Source of the DNA: Mesorhizobium sp. 65-26
Lineage (GTDB): Bacteria > Pseudomonadota > Alphaproteobacteria > Rhizobiales > Rhizobiaceae
Assembly (NCBI GenBank): GCA_001899205.1
Contig: MKVL01000010.1
Location: 819,569-883,568 of the forward strand
Reading direction: 5' to 3'
DNA: 64,000 nt
The notes under the pieces are model-generated. The model saw only the letters and a program-made list of their open reading frames with translations. It ran no database searches and was not told where the DNA came from. This document shows, piece after piece, positions 8,687 to 20,486 of the stretch. The position numbers and the translations under genes were made by a program. Every line of letters begins with the position of its first letter. Positions within the stretch are counted from its first letter, which is position 1.

Positions 8687-9292
8687 ATGAGCGCATCCCT
8701 GAGCGAACTTTCCACCTATCTCGGCGAGAAGCTGGCCGGCCTGATCGGCGAGCCGGTGCTGGCCTATGGCGAGCTCACCGTTCCGGTGGAGCCGGCCAAC
8801 CTGGTCGGCGTCGTGACCTTCCTGCGTGACGATCCGCGCTGCCAGTTCGTGTCGATCATCGACGTCTGCGGCGCCGACTATCCGTCGCGCGCCAGGCGCT
8901 TCGACGTGGTCTACCACCTGTTGTCGCCGAAGCAGAACGTGCGCATCCGCGTCAAGGTCCAGGCCGACGAGGAGACGCTGGTGCCGTCGATCACGGGCGT
9001 GTACCCGGGCGCCGACTGGTACGAGCGCGAGACCTACGATCTCTACGGCGTGCTGTTCACCGGTCATCCGGACCTGCGCCGCATCCTGACCGACTACGGT
9101 TTCGAAGGGCATCCGCTGCGCAAGGATTTCCCGCTGACGGGCTTCGTCGAGGTGCGCTACGACGATGAGGCCAAGCGGGTCATCTACGAGCCGGTCGAGC
9201 TCAAGCAGGAATTCCGCAATTTCGATTTTCTCTCGCCATGGGAAGGCACGGACTACGTGCTGCCGGGCGATGAGAAGGCGAAGGCAAATTGA
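8687..9292 (+). CDS. nuoC: NADH-quinone oxidoreductase subunit C
   Basis: 30-kDa-type subunit of the hydrophilic arm, bound next to NuoD near the quinone site. It has 201 residues; signatures are [15 protein letters not shown] and the family motif [20 protein letters not shown], followed by [12 protein letters not shown]. NuoC and NuoD are separate genes here, as in mitochondria-like complexes, rather than the NuoCD fusion of E. coli. The start ATG lies five bases after the nuoB stop. Confidence 0.97.
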   Translation: MSASLSELSTYLGEKLAGLIGEPVLAYGELTVPVEPANLVGVVTFLRDDPRCQFVSIIDVCGADYPSRARRFDVVYHLLSPKQNVRIRVKVQADEETLVPSITGVYPGADWYERETYDLYGVLFTGHPDLRRILTDYGFEGHPLRKDFPLTGFVEVRYDDEAKRVIYEPVELKQEFRNFDFLSPWEGTDYVLPGDEKAKAN

Positions 9293-9301
9293 GGCGCCAG
9301 A

Positions 9302-10492
9302 ATGGCTGAAACCTCCGTCCGCAACTTCAACATCAACTTCGGCCCGCAGCACCCGGCGGCGCACGGCGTTCTGCGCCTCGTGCTGGAACTGGACGGCGAA
9401 GTGGTCGACCGCGTCGATCCGCATATCGGCCTGCTGCATCGCGGCACCGAGAAGCTGATGGAAGCCAAGACCTACCTGCAGGCCGTGCCCTATCTCGACC
9501 GGCTCGACTATTGCGCGCCGATGAACCAGGAGCATGCCTTCGCGCTCGCCGCCGAGCGGCTGCTCGGCATCGAGGTGCCGAAGCGCGGCCAGTTGATCCG
9601 CGTGCTCTATTCCGAGATCGGCCGCATCATGTCGCACATCCTCAATGTGACGACGCAGGCGATGGACGTCGGCGCGCTGACGCCGCCGCTGTGGGGCTTC
9701 GTCGAGCGCGAAAAGCTGATGGTGTTCTATGAGCGCGCCTCCGGCTCGCGCATGCACGCGGCCTATTTCCGGCCGGGCGGCGTCCACCAGGACCTGCCGC
9801 AGAAGCTGGTCGAGGACATCGGCAAGTGGATCGACCCGTTCCTGAAGTCGATCGACGATCTCGACGCGCTGCTCACGCCCAATCGCATCTTCAAGCAGCG
9901 CAATGTCGACATCGGCACGGTGTCGCTGGCCGATGCCTGGGCCTGGGGCTTCTCGGGCGTCATGGTGCGCGGCTCGGGAGCCGCCTGGGACCTGCGCAAG
10001 TCGCAGCCCTACGAATGCTATTCCGAGATGGATTTCGACATCCCGATCGGCAAGAACGGCGACTGCTACGACCGCTATCTCGTGCGCATGGAAGAAATGC
10101 GCCAGTCGGCCAGGATCATGCGCCAGTGCGTCGACCTGCTGCTGGGCAAGGAAAGCACCGGCCCGGTGTCGAACCTCGACGGCAAGGTGGTGCCGCCGAA
10201 GCGCGCCGCCATGAAGCGTTCTATGGAAGCGCTGATCCATCACTTCAAGCTCTACACCGAGGGCTACCGCGTGCCGGCCGGCGAGGTCTATGCGGCCGTC
10301 GAGGCGCCGAAGGGCGAGTTCGGCGTCTATCTCGTCTCCGACGGCACCAACAAGCCCTATCGCTGCAAACTGCGCGCGCCGGGCTTCGCGCACCTCCAGG
10401 CCATGGATTTCCTGTGCCGTGGCCACATGCTGGCCGACGTCACCGCCGTGCTTGGCTCCCTCGACATCGTGTTTGGTGAGGTCGATCGCTAA
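9302..10492 (+). CDS. nuoD: NADH-quinone oxidoreductase subunit D
   Basis: 49-kDa-type subunit, descended from [NiFe] hydrogenase large subunits, which forms the quinone cavity with NuoB. It has 396 residues with the hallmark N-terminus [19 protein letters not shown], then [14 protein letters not shown], a tyrosine in the [12 protein letters not shown] block, and a C-terminal [10 protein letters not shown] region ending DIVFGEVDR. The stop is immediately followed by the nuoE ATG without any spacer. Confidence 0.98.
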   Translation: MAETSVRNFNINFGPQHPAAHGVLRLVLELDGEVVDRVDPHIGLLHRGTEKLMEAKTYLQAVPYLDRLDYCAPMNQEHAFALAAERLLGIEVPKRGQLIRVLYSEIGRIMSHILNVTTQAMDVGALTPPLWGFVEREKLMVFYERASGSRMHAAYFRPGGVHQDLPQKLVEDIGKWIDPFLKSIDDLDALLTPNRIFKQRNVDIGTVSLADAWAWGFSGVMVRGSGAAWDLRKSQPYECYSEMDFDIPIGKNGDCYDRYLVRMEEMRQSARIMRQCVDLLLGKESTGPVSNLDGKVVPPKRAAMKRSMEALIHHFKLYTEGYRVPAGEVYAAVEAPKGEFGVYLVSDGTNKPYRCKLRAPGFAHLQAMDFLCRGHMLADVTAVLGSLDIVFGEVDR

Positions 10493-11572
10493 ATGTCAGT
10501 CCGCCGTCTCGCAGATGCCAGCGTCCAGCCCGCGTCCTTCGCCTTCAACAAGGCGAATACGGCAGCGGCCAAGCAGTGGATCAAGAAGTATCCGAAGGGG
10601 CGCGAGCAGTCCGCGATCATCCCTTTGCTGATGATTGCGCAGGAGCAGGAAGGCTGGGTGACGAAGGCGGCCATCGAAACGATCGCCGAGATGCTCGGCA
10701 TGCCGCGCATCCGCGCGCTCGAGGTCGCGACCTTCTACACGCAGTACCAGCTCAATCCGGTCGGCACCCGCGCGCACATCCAGGTCTGCGGCACCACGCC
10801 CTGCATGCTGCGCGGCTCGGAAGCGCTGATGGACGTCTGCCGTTCGAAGATCCATCACGACCAGTTCCACACCAATGAGAGCGGCACGCTGTCGTGGGAG
10901 GAGGTCGAGTGCCTCGGCGCCTGCGTCAACGCGCCGATGGTCATGATCTTCAAGGACACGTTCGAGGACCTGACGCCGGAGCGCCTCGCCGAGATCATCG
11001 ATCTCTACGAAGGCGGCAAGGGCGCCTCGGTGGCGCCGGGGCCGCAGAATGGCCGTACCGGTTCCGAGCCCGCCGGCGGCCTGACGACGCTGACGAGCGA
11101 GAAGGCGATCCTGAAGTCGACCCGCGAGCGGGAAGCGAAGGCGGCGGCCAAGGCTGCCAGGGACGCGGCACAAGCGGCTGCTCCGGCGGACCCGGCGCCT
11201 GCCGCCGCGCCGGCCAAGCTGGCGGCCGTCGAGACGCCGAAGGCGACCCCGGCCAAGACTGCCGCCGCCAAGCCGGCAAAGCCTTCGCTTGAAGACAAGA
11301 ACCGCCCGGCTGGCATCGATAGGCCCGTGGCGGTCGACGACCTCAAGCTGATCTCGGGCGTCGGTCCGAAGATCGAGGGCATCCTCCATTCGCTGGGCAT
11401 CTTCACCTTCGCACAGGTGGCTTCCTGGAAGAAGGCCGAGCGCGAGTGGGTCGACGGCTATCTCTCCTTCCATGGCCGTATCGATCGCGACGACTGGGTC
11501 AAGCAGGCCAAGGCGCTCGCCAAGGGCGGCGTGGCCGAATACATCCGCGTCTTCGGCAAGAAGCCGGTCTGA
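10493..11572 (+). CDS. nuoE: NADH-quinone oxidoreductase subunit E with C-terminal HHH-like extension
   Basis: 24-kDa-type subunit with the [2Fe-2S] cluster N1a. The ligands are Cys99 and Cys104 (VCGTTPC) and Cys140 and Cys144 (ECLGAC). Canonical NuoE ends near residue 175. Here a low-complexity Ala/Lys/Pro linker (about 205-275) leads to a folded C-terminal domain (about 282-345) that begins [20 protein letters not shown] and includes [14 protein letters not shown]. The LISGVGPK segment is a helix-hairpin-helix type motif. The same domain ends the extra protein encoded at 12967-13644. The extension occurs in rhizobial NuoE as far as I recall; its function is not known to me. Confidence 0.96.
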   Translation: MSVRRLADASVQPASFAFNKANTAAAKQWIKKYPKGREQSAIIPLLMIAQEQEGWVTKAAIETIAEMLGMPRIRALEVATFYTQYQLNPVGTRAHIQVCGTTPCMLRGSEALMDVCRSKIHHDQFHTNESGTLSWEEVECLGACVNAPMVMIFKDTFEDLTPERLAEIIDLYEGGKGASVAPGPQNGRTGSEPAGGLTTLTSEKAILKSTREREAKAAAKAARDAAQAAAPADPAPAAAPAKLAAVETPKATPAKTAAAKPAKPSLEDKNRPAGIDRPVAVDDLKLISGVGPKIEGILHSLGIFTFAQVASWKKAEREWVDGYLSFHGRIDRDDWVKQAKALAKGGVAEYIRVFGKKPV

Positions 11573-11582
11573 GGAACGTAAA

Positions 11583-12887
11583 ATGCTTCAGGACAAAGAC
11601 CGCATCTTCACCAACATCTACGGCCTCTTCGACAAGTCGCTGGCCGGAGCACAGGCGCGTGGCCTGTGGGATGATACGCCCGGCCTGATCGCCAAGGGGC
11701 GCGACTGGATCATCAACGAGATGAAGGCGTCGGGCCTGCGCGGCCGCGGCGGCGCCGGCTTCCCGACCGGGCTGAAATGGTCGTTCATGCCCAAGCAGAG
11801 CGATGGCCGGCCGAGCTATCTCGTCATCAACGCCGACGAGTCCGAGCCGGGCACCTGCAAGGACCGCGACATCCTGCGCAACGATCCGCACACGCTGGTC
11901 GAGGGCGCACTGGTGGCCGGCTTCGCCATGGGCGCGATCGCCGCCTACATCTATGTGCGCGGCGAGTTCATCCGCGAGCGCGAGGCGCTGCAGCGCGCCA
12001 TCGACGAGGCCTATGAAGCCAAGCTGATCGGCAAGAACAACACCTCGGGCTACGATTTCGACGTCTACATGCACCACGGCGCCGGCGCCTATATCTGCGG
12101 CGAGGAGACGGCGCTGCTCGAGAGCCTGGAAGGCAAGAAGGGCCAGCCCCGGCTGAAGCCGCCGTTCCCGGCTAATGTCGGCCTCTATGGCTGCCCGACC
12201 ACCGTCAACAATGTCGAGTCGATCGCGGTGGCGCCGACTATCCTGCGTCGCGGCGCGGCCTGGTTCTCGTCCTTCGGGCGGCCGAACAACGCCGGCACCA
12301 AGCTGTTCTGCATTTCCGGGCACGTCAACAATCCGTGCACCGTCGAAGAGGCGATGTCGATCCCGTTCCGCGAGCTGATCGAGACCCATTGCGGCGGCAT
12401 TCGCGGCGGCTGGGACAATCTGCTCGCGGTCATCCCGGGCGGCGCCTCGGTGCCGCTGGTGCCTTCGGCGCAGATCATCGACACGCCGATGGATTTCGAC
12501 GCGCTGCGCGACCTGAAGTCCGGCCTCGGCACGGCGGCTGTCATCGTCATGGACAAGTCGACGGATATCGTGAAGGCGATCGCCAGGCTGTCGTACTTCT
12601 ACAAGCACGAGAGCTGCGGCCAGTGCACGCCGTGCCGTGAGGGTACCGGCTGGATGTGGCGGGTTATGGAGCGCCTGGTGCGCGGCGAGGCGCAGAAGCG
12701 CGAGATCGACATGCTGCTCGACGTCACCAAGCAGGTTGAGGGACACACGATCTGCGCGCTGGGCGACGCGGCCGCGTGGCCGATCCAGGGCCTGATGCGG
12801 CACTTCCGTGGCGAGGTGGAACGCCGCATCGACGAGTTTTCGCGCAATTCGCACCGCGTGCAGCCGGTGATGGTGGCGGCGGAGTAG
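11583..12887 (+). CDS. nuoF: NADH-quinone oxidoreductase subunit F
   Basis: 51-kDa-type subunit that oxidises NADH, binding FMN and [4Fe-4S] cluster N3. The 434 residues show the nucleotide-binding glycine-rich [13 protein letters not shown] at about 51-63, the [16 protein letters not shown] segment, [12 protein letters not shown], and the cluster motif [12 protein letters not shown] near residue 345. The start ATG at 11583 yields MLQDKDRIF; the longer in-frame opening overlaps nuoE and is rejected. Confidence 0.98.
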   Translation: MLQDKDRIFTNIYGLFDKSLAGAQARGLWDDTPGLIAKGRDWIINEMKASGLRGRGGAGFPTGLKWSFMPKQSDGRPSYLVINADESEPGTCKDRDILRNDPHTLVEGALVAGFAMGAIAAYIYVRGEFIREREALQRAIDEAYEAKLIGKNNTSGYDFDVYMHHGAGAYICGEETALLESLEGKKGQPRLKPPFPANVGLYGCPTTVNNVESIAVAPTILRRGAAWFSSFGRPNNAGTKLFCISGHVNNPCTVEEAMSIPFRELIETHCGGIRGGWDNLLAVIPGGASVPLVPSAQIIDTPMDFDALRDLKSGLGTAAVIVMDKSTDIVKAIARLSYFYKHESCGQCTPCREGTGWMWRVMERLVRGEAQKREIDMLLDVTKQVEGHTICALGDAAAWPIQGLMRHFRGEVERRIDEFSRNSHRVQPVMVAAE

Positions 12888-12966
12888 CGGGAAGAACGCA
12901 GTCGGGCGGAAGCCCGGACGACAACAGCAGGGCGGGGCAGAGGAAACAGGGGACCAGGAGACAGCC

Positions 12967-13644
12967 ATGGCGCCGAATTCGATACCCTATCCGATGATGC
13001 CCAATTTGGACCAGATCGAGAAGATGAACCAGGACCTGACCAGGATGATGCCGAAGGAGATGGCCAGCGCCGTCAACCTTCTCGCGCATCCTGTCGCCGG
13101 CGCCGCCGCGATGTCGGCGCTCGGCTTCGGGCTGGCCAACCATGCCTTCGGCGTCTGGCTGGGCGTTCTTTCGGGCACGGCAGACGCCTCGCAGCGGCTT
13201 TTCCATCCGGTCGCCGGGGAGTTCGCTGCGGATGCCGGAAACGCGGCGGCGAAGAATTCCGCCTCCCGCGCGCGCGCCGCGACGAAGACGCTGATCGCCG
13301 AGGCGCAGTCCTTCGCTCGCGAGGTGACGGACATTGCCACGGGCACGGCCGGGCTCGAACAGGCGGCTGCGACGACCGAGGCGCCAGCGGCTTTGATGCC
13401 TGAGGACTTCAGGCAGCCGAAGGCGATCGACCGTCCGGCCATGCCTGCCGACCTGAAGGCGATTTCCGGCATCGGCCCGAAGCTCGAGAAGGTGCTGAAC
13501 GGGCTGGGCATCTGGACCTACGCCCAGATCGCCGCCTGGACACCGGAAGAGATCGCATGGGTCGATGACTACCTGTCGTTTCGTGGGCGCATCGCGCGCG
13601 ATGACTGGATCGGACAGGCTGCGGCGCTTGCCGCGGACAAGTGA
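12967..13644 (+). CDS. Extra nuo-operon protein with phasin-like helices and NuoE-tail domain
   Basis: A 225-residue protein encoded between nuoF and nuoG on the same strand, preceded by AGGAGA. The N-terminal 75 residues are helical and amphipathic to hydrophobic (VNLLAHPVAGAAAMSALGFG), resembling phasin-like segments. An Ala/Glu-rich helix follows (95-140), then a C-terminal domain (162-223) starting ADLKAISGIGPKLEKVLNGL. About 39 of 64 positions are identical by eye to the C-terminal domain of NuoE in the same operon, and rhizobial ribosomal protein L21 carries a similar tail as I recall. No catalytic motif is visible. Role in complex I assembly or anchoring is inferred only from location and shared domain. 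Confidence 0.85.
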   Translation: MAPNSIPYPMMPNLDQIEKMNQDLTRMMPKEMASAVNLLAHPVAGAAAMSALGFGLANHAFGVWLGVLSGTADASQRLFHPVAGEFAADAGNAAAKNSASRARAATKTLIAEAQSFAREVTDIATGTAGLEQAAATTEAPAALMPEDFRQPKAIDRPAMPADLKAISGIGPKLEKVLNGLGIWTYAQIAAWTPEEIAWVDDYLSFRGRIARDDWIGQAAALAADK

Positions 13645-13716
13645 ACGGAATGCCGGCGCGGCATCAATCGCGCCCGGAAATAGAGATTGCGGGAAATCCG
13701 CAGGGGTTTGAGGCGA

Positions 13717-15798
13717 ATGGCAAAGCTTAAGGTCGACGGGAAAGAGATCACGGTACCCGACCACTATACGCTGCTGCAGGCGGCCGAAGACGCCGGCGCG
13801 GAAGTGCCGCGCTTCTGTTTCCATGAACGGCTGTCGATCGCCGGCAACTGTCGCATGTGCCTTATCGAGGTGAAGGGCGGGCCGCCCAAGCCGCAGGCTT
13901 CCTGCGCCATGGGCGTGCGCGACCTGCGTCCCGGCCCGAATGGCGAGCCGCCGGAAATCTTCACCAACACGCCGATGGTCAAGAAGGCCCGCGAAGGCGT
14001 GATGGAGTTCCTGCTCATCAACCATCCGCTCGATTGCCCGATCTGCGACCAGGGCGGCGAGTGCGATCTGCAGGACCAGGCGATGGCCTTCGGCGTCGAT
14101 TCCTCGCGCTACCACGAGAACAAGCGCGCGGTTGAGGACAAGTATATCGGCCCACTGGTCAAGACGGTGATGAACCGCTGCATTCACTGCACGCGCTGCG
14201 TCCGCTTCACCACCGAGGTCGCCGGCATTTCCGAGCTTGGCCTGATCGGCCGCGGCGAGGATGCCGAGATCACCACCTATCTCGAACAGGCGATGACCTC
14301 GGAGTTGCAGGGCAACGTCATCGACCTGTGCCCGGTCGGCGCGCTGACCTCCAAGCCGTTCGCCTTCACGGCGCGGCCGTGGGAACTGACCAAGACCGAG
14401 ACCATCGACGTGATGGACGCCGTCGGCTCTGCGATCCGCGTCGACAGCCGCGGCCGCGAGGTGATGCGTATCATGCCGCGTGTCAACGAGGCGGTGAACG
14501 AGGAGTGGATTTCCGACAAGACCCGCTTCATCTGGGACGGGCTGCGCACGCAGCGCCTCGACCGCCCCTATGTCCGCAAGGACGGCAAGCTCGCTCCGGC
14601 AAGCTGGGCCGAGGCCTTCGCGGCGATCAAGGAGCAGGTCGCCAAGACGGCGCCCGAGAAGATCGGCGCCATCGCCGGCGATCTGGCCGCCGTCGAGGAA
14701 ATCTATGCGCTGAAGCTGCTGATGGCCGCGCTCGGCTCGAAGAACGTAGACTGCCGCCAGGATGGCGCCGCGCTTGATCCGTCGCTCGGGCGCGCGAGCT
14801 ATGTCTTCAACCCGACCATCGAGGGCATCGAGCAGGCCGATGCTGTGCTGATCGTCGGCGCCAATCCGCGTTTCGAGGCCTCCGTGCTCAACGCCCGCAT
14901 CCGCAAGCGCTGGCGCGTCGGCAACCTGCCGGTCGGCGTCATCGGCGATATCGGCGACACGCGCTACGACTATGAATTGCTGGGCGCCGGTCCGGAATCC
15001 CTCAAGGAACTCGCGGACGGCAACGGCAAGTTCTTCCAGACCCTGAAGAAGGCGACGCATCCGCTGATCATCGTCGGCCAGGGCGCGCTGGCGCGCTCGG
15101 ATGGCGCGGCAGTGCTCGGCCAGGCGGCGAAGCTCGCCATGGCGGTCAACGCGGCGCGGGAAGACTGGAATGGCTTCGCGGTGCTGCACAATGCAGCCGC
15201 CAGGGTCGGCGGCCTCGATCTCGGCTTCGTGCCGGGCGAGGGCGGCAAGGACGTCGCCGGCATGCTGGGCGAGACGGAACTGCTGTTCCTGCTCGGCGCG
15301 GACGAGATCGACATGGCCAGGACCGGCGGTGCCTTCGTGGTCTACATCGGCACGCATGGCGATGCCGGCGCGCACCGCGCCAACGTTATCCTGCCGGCCG
15401 CGGCCTACACCGAGAAGTCGGCCACCTACGTCAACACCGAAGGCCGGGTGCAGCAGACCAACCGCGCCGGCTTCGCGCCGGGCGACGCACGCGAGGACTG
15501 GGCGATCCTGAGGGCTCTGTCGGATGTGCTCGGCAAGAAGCTGCCGTTCGATTCGCTGACGCAGCTTCGCGCCAAGCTCTATGGCGAATACCCGCATCTT
15601 GCCCGCATCGACCAGGTCGAGCCCGGCAAGGCCGAGGACATCGCCGGCGTTGCCAAGCTCGGCGGCCGCCTGAACAAGGGCGCGTTCACCTCGCCGGTCA
15701 AGGACTTCTACCTGACCAACCCGATCGCGCGGGCCTCGGCCGTGATGGCTGAATGCTCGGCGCTGGCCAAGAGCGGCTTCAAGCAGGCGGCGGAATAA
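13717..15798 (+). CDS. nuoG: NADH-quinone oxidoreductase subunit G
   Basis: 75-kDa-type subunit and largest in the hydrophilic arm (693 residues). The N-terminal ferredoxin domain binds [2Fe-2S] N1b through Cys34, Cys45, Cys48 and Cys63. [18 protein letters not shown] and [12 protein letters not shown] supply the [4Fe-4S] clusters N4 and N5. The rest is a molybdopterin-oxidoreductase-like fold that has lost its cofactor. The start at 13717 is preceded by GAGG. A spacer of about 70 bp separates it from the extra gene upstream. The C-terminus ([11 protein letters not shown]) is intact. Confidence 0.97.
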   Translation: MAKLKVDGKEITVPDHYTLLQAAEDAGAEVPRFCFHERLSIAGNCRMCLIEVKGGPPKPQASCAMGVRDLRPGPNGEPPEIFTNTPMVKKAREGVMEFLLINHPLDCPICDQGGECDLQDQAMAFGVDSSRYHENKRAVEDKYIGPLVKTVMNRCIHCTRCVRFTTEVAGISELGLIGRGEDAEITTYLEQAMTSELQGNVIDLCPVGALTSKPFAFTARPWELTKTETIDVMDAVGSAIRVDSRGREVMRIMPRVNEAVNEEWISDKTRFIWDGLRTQRLDRPYVRKDGKLAPASWAEAFAAIKEQVAKTAPEKIGAIAGDLAAVEEIYALKLLMAALGSKNVDCRQDGAALDPSLGRASYVFNPTIEGIEQADAVLIVGANPRFEASVLNARIRKRWRVGNLPVGVIGDIGDTRYDYELLGAGPESLKELADGNGKFFQTLKKATHPLIIVGQGALARSDGAAVLGQAAKLAMAVNAAREDWNGFAVLHNAAARVGGLDLGFVPGEGGKDVAGMLGETELLFLLGADEIDMARTGGAFVVYIGTHGDAGAHRANVILPAAAYTEKSATYVNTEGRVQQTNRAGFAPGDAREDWAILRALSDVLGKKLPFDSLTQLRAKLYGEYPHLARIDQVEPGKAEDIAGVAKLGGRLNKGAFTSPVKDFYLTNPIARASAVMAECSALAKSGFKQAAE

Positions 15799-15800
15799 GC

Positions 15801-16844
15801 ATGGATACCTTCTTCTCCTTCTACGTGCTGCCGGCGCTGCTGATCCTGCTGAAGTCAGTCGTACTGATCGTGGTGCTGCTGGTCTTCGTCGCCTACATTC
15901 TCTATGCCGACCGCAAGATCTGGGCGGCAGTGCAGCTTCGCCGTGGCCCGAACGTCGTCGGCCCCTGGGGCACGTTGCAGGCCTTCGCCGACCTGCTGAA
16001 GTTCGTCTTCAAGGAACCGATCATCCCGTCGGGCGCCAACAAGGGCGTGTTCCTGCTGGCGCCGCTGGTGTCGGCGGTGCTGGCGATCTCGGCCTGGGCC
16101 GTCATTCCGGTCAGCGAAGGCTGGGCGATCGCCAACATCAATGTCGGCATCCTCTATGTCTTCGCCATCTCCTCGCTCGAGGTCTATGGCGTGATCATGG
16201 GCGGCTGGGCTTCCAATTCGAAGTACCCGTTCCTCGGCGCCCTGCGCTCGGCCGCACAGATGGTGTCCTACGAAGTGTCGATCGGATTCGTCATCGTCAC
16301 AGTGCTGCTTACCGCCGGTTCGCTGAACCTGAGCGATATCGTGATGTCCCAGCACGACGGGATCGGCACGCGGCTCGGCCTGCCCAACACGTTCCTCGAC
16401 TGGAACTGGCTGGCGCTGTTCCCGATGTTCGTCATCTTCTTCATCTCGGCGCTGGCCGAGACGAACCGCCCGCCCTTCGATCTCGTCGAAGCGGAATCGG
16501 AGCTGGTCGCCGGCCACATGGTCGAATATTCCTCGACGCCGTTCCTGCTCTTCTTCCTCGGCGAGTATGTCGCGATCGTGCTGATGTGCGCGCTGGCGAC
16601 CATCCTCTTCCTTGGCGGCTGGCTGCCTCCGTTCGATTTCGCCCCCTTCACCTGGGTGCCGGGCGTCATCTGGTTCGTGCTGAAGGTCTGCTTCGTCTTC
16701 TTCGGTATCTCCATGGTGAAGGCGTTCGTGCCGCGCTACCGCTACGACCAGCTGATGCGGCTGGGCTGGAAGGTCTTCCTGCCGATCTCGCTGTTCATGG
16801 TGGTCGCCACCGCCGCCTTCCTCAAGATCACGGGGTTTGCGTGA
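15801..16844 (+). CDS. nuoH: NADH-quinone oxidoreductase subunit H
   Basis: Membrane subunit ND1, which closes the quinone tunnel and couples it to the proton channels. The 347 residues form about eight transmembrane helices. Family landmarks are [20 protein letters not shown] near residue 35, SYEVSIGF, and the acidic loop [20 protein letters not shown] near 215-235. It starts two bases after the nuoG stop, and nuoI overlaps its stop codon (TGATG). Confidence 0.97.
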   Translation: MDTFFSFYVLPALLILLKSVVLIVVLLVFVAYILYADRKIWAAVQLRRGPNVVGPWGTLQAFADLLKFVFKEPIIPSGANKGVFLLAPLVSAVLAISAWAVIPVSEGWAIANINVGILYVFAISSLEVYGVIMGGWASNSKYPFLGALRSAAQMVSYEVSIGFVIVTVLLTAGSLNLSDIVMSQHDGIGTRLGLPNTFLDWNWLALFPMFVIFFISALAETNRPPFDLVEAESELVAGHMVEYSSTPFLLFFLGEYVAIVLMCALATILFLGGWLPPFDFAPFTWVPGVIWFVLKVCFVFFGISMVKAFVPRYRYDQLMRLGWKVFLPISLFMVVATAAFLKITGFA

Positions 16845-17335
16845 TGTCTGCTCTTTCCCAGGCCGCAAAGTCACTGCTGCTCAAGGACTTCGTCAGCGCC
16901 TTCTTCCTGTCGATGCGCCAGTTCTTCGCTCCGAAGGAGACGATCAACTATCCGCACGAGAAGGGCCCGACCAGCCCGCGCTTCCGTGGCGAGCACGCGC
17001 TGCGCCGTTATCCGAACGGCGAGGAACGCTGCATCGCCTGCAAGCTGTGCGAGGCGATCTGCCCGGCGCAGGCCATCACCATCGAGGCCGGCCCGCGCCG
17101 CAACGACGGAACGCGCCGCACGGTGCGCTACGACATCGACATGGTGAAGTGCATCTATTGCGGCTTCTGCCAGGAAGCCTGCCCGGTCGACGCCATCGTC
17201 GAGGGGCCGAACTTCGAGTTCGCGACGGAGACGCGCGAAGAGCTTTACTACAACAAGGAGAGGCTGCTGGCGAACGGCGACCGGTGGGAGCGCGAACTGG
17301 CGCGCAACATCGCGCTCGACGCGCCTTACCGCTGA
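16844..17335 (+). CDS. nuoI: NADH-quinone oxidoreductase subunit I
   Basis: TYKY-type ferredoxin subunit with two [4Fe-4S] clusters (N6a, N6b), placed between NuoG and NuoB in the electron path. The two motifs are [12 protein letters not shown] and [12 protein letters not shown]. It has 163 residues; an N-terminal amphipathic stretch (about 10-30) attaches it to the membrane arm. The ATG overlaps the nuoH stop. A spacer of 236 bp with a stable hairpin follows before nuoJ, the largest gap inside the operon. Confidence 0.97.
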   Translation: MSALSQAAKSLLLKDFVSAFFLSMRQFFAPKETINYPHEKGPTSPRFRGEHALRRYPNGEERCIACKLCEAICPAQAITIEAGPRRNDGTRRTVRYDIDMVKCIYCGFCQEACPVDAIVEGPNFEFATETREELYYNKERLLANGDRWERELARNIALDAPYR

Positions 17336-17346
17336 TCGTCACGGTA

Positions 17347-17371
17347 CGGACGAGGCAGGGGGCCTCGTCCG
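17347..17371. other. Hairpin between nuoI and nuoJ
   Basis: A 10-bp perfect stem (CGGACGAGGC / GCCTCGTCCG) with a five-base AGGGG loop, 11 bases after the nuoI stop. No U-run follows, so it is more likely an mRNA processing or stability element that splits the nuo message than a true terminator. The remaining 200 bp before nuoJ hold no gene that I can see. Confidence 0.5.
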
Positions 17372-17571
17372 GAGGGTGAACCCGGAAAAGTGTGGATCTT
17401 TCGGGCGACATCATCCTCTGAAAATTTGAGTCGCGCTGTTTCTTTCGTGCGGGCCTTTCAACCCGAACGGAACATGCGCTAGGACAACGCGGATTCGGCG
17501 CCGGAGGCGGCACGAAGCCATAGAAGCGGACCCGGCAACAGCCGGTCCGGACAGGAACCCGGGGGAACCCC

Positions 17572-18192
17572 ATGCTGAGTGGACTAGAGGCGGCCTTCTT
17601 CTACCTCTTCGCCTTTATCGCCGTGGCGTCGGCCTTCATGGTCATTTCGTCACGCAACCCCGTGCATTCCGTGCTGTTCCTGATCCTGACCTTCTTCAAC
17701 GCGGCCGGGCTCTTCCTGCTGACGGGCGCCGAGTTCCTCGCCCTGATCCTGCTGGTCGTCTATGTCGGCGCGGTGATGGTGCTGTTCCTGTTCGTCGTCA
17801 TGATGCTCGACGTCGACTTCGCCGAACTGAAGAGTGGCGCCCTGCAATACGCGCCGATCGGGGCGCTGGTCGGACTGATCCTGGCGGCGGAGCTGATCGT
17901 GGTGCTTGGCGGCTACACCTTCGCGCCGAAGCTCGCCGGCACCATCGCCAAGCCCATTCCGGATGTCGTCGCCCGCTCCAACACGGCCGCGCTCGGCGAT
18001 ATCCTCTACACGGACTACCTCTATTACTTCCAGGTGGCCGGCCTCGTGCTGCTGGTCGCCATGATCGGCGCCATCGTGCTGACGCTGCGCCACAAGGAAG
18101 GCATCAAGCGGCAGTCCATCGCAGCCCAGGTCGGCCGGACGCCGGCGACCGGCATGGAAATCCGCAAGGTCAAGTCGGGCGAGGGTATCTGA
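17572..18192 (+). CDS. nuoJ: NADH-quinone oxidoreductase subunit J
   Basis: ND6-type membrane subunit that bears the pi-bulge helix thought to transmit conformational change. It has 206 residues with five hydrophobic helices. Typical segments are [20 protein letters not shown] and [20 protein letters not shown], with a hydrophilic C-terminal tail from about residue 170 (RHKEGIKRQ). The start ATG follows GGGGGAACCCC. nuoK begins one base after its stop. Confidence 0.97.
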   Translation: MLSGLEAAFFYLFAFIAVASAFMVISSRNPVHSVLFLILTFFNAAGLFLLTGAEFLALILLVVYVGAVMVLFLFVVMMLDVDFAELKSGALQYAPIGALVGLILAAELIVVLGGYTFAPKLAGTIAKPIPDVVARSNTAALGDILYTDYLYYFQVAGLVLLVAMIGAIVLTLRHKEGIKRQSIAAQVGRTPATGMEIRKVKSGEGI

Positions 18193-18193
18193 G

Positions 18194-18502
18194 ATGGTCG
18201 TCGGAATCGCACATTATCTGACCGTATCGGCGATCCTGTTCACGCTCGGCGTGTTCGGCATCTTCCTGAACCGCAAGAACGTCATCGTCATCCTGATGTC
18301 GATCGAACTGATCCTGCTGGCGGTCAACATCAATTTCGTCGCCTTCTCGGCGGCGCTCGGCGATCTGGTCGGCCAGGTTTTCGCGCTGTTCGTCCTTACG
18401 GTCGCGGCGGCGGAAGCGGCGATCGGTCTTGCCATTCTGGTCGTCTTCTTCCGCAACCGCGGCTCGATCGCGGTCGAAGACGTGAACATGATGAAGGGTT
18501 GA
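18194..18502 (+). CDS. nuoK: NADH-quinone oxidoreductase subunit K
   Basis: ND4L-type subunit of 102 residues and three transmembrane helices, supplying conserved membrane glutamates to the proton path ([17 protein letters not shown] and [20 protein letters not shown]). It lies directly after nuoJ and ten bases before nuoL, so it is surely co-transcribed and co-translated. Confidence 0.97.
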   Translation: MVVGIAHYLTVSAILFTLGVFGIFLNRKNVIVILMSIELILLAVNINFVAFSAALGDLVGQVFALFVLTVAAAEAAIGLAILVVFFRNRGSIAVEDVNMMKG

Positions 18503-18512
18503 CGGGGCAATC

Positions 18513-20486
18513 ATGTATCAAGCGATCGTCTTCCTTCCGCTTCTCGGCTTCCTGATCGTCGGCCTGTTCGGCAATTCGCTCGGCGCCAAGGCATCGGAAT
18601 ACATCACCTCGGGCTTCCTGGTGATCGCGGCCGTGCTGTCGTGGGTGGCCTTCCTCAGCGTCGGCTTCGGCCATGTCGAGCTGTTCACCGTGCCCGTGCT
18701 GCGCTGGATCCAGTCCGGCGGGCTCGACGTCTCCTGGGCGCTGCGCATCGACACGCTGACCGTGGTGATGCTGGTGGTGGTCAACACCGTCTCGGCGCTG
18801 GTGCACATCTATTCGATCGGCTACATGCACCACGATCCGAACCGGCCGCGCTTCTTCGCCTATCTGTCGCTGTTCACCTTCGCCATGCTGATGCTGGTGA
18901 CCGCCGACAATCTGGTGCAGATGTTCTTCGGCTGGGAAGGCGTGGGCCTTGCCTCCTATCTCTTGATCGGCTTCTGGTACAAGAAGCCGTCGGCCAACGC
19001 CGCGGCCATCAAGGCTTTCGTCGTCAACCGCGTCGGCGACTTCGGCTTCGCGCTCGGCATCTTTGGCGTGTTCGTTCTGTTCGGCTCGGTCAACCTCAGC
19101 ACCGTCTTCGCCAACGCGGCCACGTTCATCCCTGCTGAAGGTGCTGCTCCGGGCGCCGCCGTTCTCACCTTCCTCGGCCATGCCCTCGACAAGCAATCGG
19201 CGCTGACGGTGGTCTGCCTGCTGCTGTTCATGGGCGCCATGGGCAAGTCGGCGCAGGTGCCGCTGCACACCTGGCTGCCGGACGCCATGGAAGGCCCGAC
19301 GCCGGTCTCGGCACTCATCCACGCCGCCACCATGGTGACGGCGGGCGTGTTCATGCTGGCGCGGCTTTCGCCGCTGTTCGAACTGTCGCACTCGGCGCTG
19401 ACCGTGGTCACCTTCATCGGCGCCTTCACCGCTTTCTTCGCGGCGACGGTCGGCCTGGTGCAGAACGACATCAAGCGCGTCATCGCCTATTCGACCTGCT
19501 CGCAGCTCGGCTACATGTTCGTGGCGCTGGGCGTCGGCGCCTACGGCGCGGCGATCTTCCACCTGTTCACGCACGCCTTCTTCAAGGCGCTGCTGTTCCT
19601 CGGCTCCGGCTCGGTCATCCATGCCGTTTCCGACGAGCAGGACATGCGCAAGATGGGCGGCCTGCGCAAGCTGATCCCGACCACCTACTGGATGATGGTC
19701 ATCGGCACGCTGGCGCTGACCGGCGTCGGCGTCCCGGTGACGGTTATCGGCACCGCCGGCTTCTTCTCCAAGGACGCCATCGTCGAAAGCGCCTTCGTCG
19801 GTCACAACGCGGTCGCCGGCTTCGCCTTCGTGCTCCTGGTCATCGCCGCGTGCTTCACCAGCTTCTATTCGTGGCGGCTGATCTTCATGACCTTCCACGG
19901 CAAGCCGCGCGCCAGCCACGAGGTCATGCATCACGTGCATGAATCGCCTCCGGTGATGCTGTTGCCGCTGTTCATCCTGGCGGTCGGGGCTCTGTTCGCC
20001 GGCATCATCTTCCACGGCGCCTTCATCGGCGAGGGCTACGCCGAGTTCTGGAAAGCCTCGCTGTTCACGCTGCCGGACAACCATATCCTGCACGAGATCC
20101 ACGAGACGCCGCTGTGGGTCGAACTGTCGCCCTTCATCGCCATGGTCATCGGTCTGCTGGTGGCCTGGAAGTTCTACATCCGCTCGCCGCAGATTCCCGT
20201 CGACCTGGCCGCCCAGCATCGCGGGCTCTACGCCTTCCTGCTCAACAAATGGTACTTCGACGAGCTCTACGACTTCCTGTTCGTGCGGCCCGCCAAGCGC
20301 CTCGGCAGGTTCCTGTGGAAGACCGGCGACGGCGCCGTCATCGACGGCCTCGGTCCTGACGGCATCTCGGCGCGCGTCGTCGACGTCACCAATCGCGTCG
20401 TCAAGCTGCAGACCGGCTACCTCTATCACTATGCCTTCGCCATGCTGATTGGCGTTGCCGCTCTCGTCACCTGGATGATGCTCTGA
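18513..20486 (+). CDS. nuoL: NADH-quinone oxidoreductase subunit L
   Basis: Antiporter-like subunit ND5 at the distal end of the membrane arm, with the long lateral helix HL. The 657 residues include the proton-translocation motifs [19 protein letters not shown] and [20 protein letters not shown], and [17 protein letters not shown]. The C-terminal lateral helix and final anchor ([20 protein letters not shown]) are complete. The nuoM ATG overlaps the stop codon. Confidence 0.98.
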   Translation: MYQAIVFLPLLGFLIVGLFGNSLGAKASEYITSGFLVIAAVLSWVAFLSVGFGHVELFTVPVLRWIQSGGLDVSWALRIDTLTVVMLVVVNTVSALVHIYSIGYMHHDPNRPRFFAYLSLFTFAMLMLVTADNLVQMFFGWEGVGLASYLLIGFWYKKPSANAAAIKAFVVNRVGDFGFALGIFGVFVLFGSVNLSTVFANAATFIPAEGAAPGAAVLTFLGHALDKQSALTVVCLLLFMGAMGKSAQVPLHTWLPDAMEGPTPVSALIHAATMVTAGVFMLARLSPLFELSHSALTVVTFIGAFTAFFAATVGLVQNDIKRVIAYSTCSQLGYMFVALGVGAYGAAIFHLFTHAFFKALLFLGSGSVIHAVSDEQDMRKMGGLRKLIPTTYWMMVIGTLALTGVGVPVTVIGTAGFFSKDAIVESAFVGHNAVAGFAFVLLVIAACFTSFYSWRLIFMTFHGKPRASHEVMHHVHESPPVMLLPLFILAVGALFAGIIFHGAFIGEGYAEFWKASLFTLPDNHILHEIHETPLWVELSPFIAMVIGLLVAWKFYIRSPQIPVDLAAQHRGLYAFLLNKWYFDELYDFLFVRPAKRLGRFLWKTGDGAVIDGLGPDGISARVVDVTNRVVKLQTGYLYHYAFAMLIGVAALVTWMML

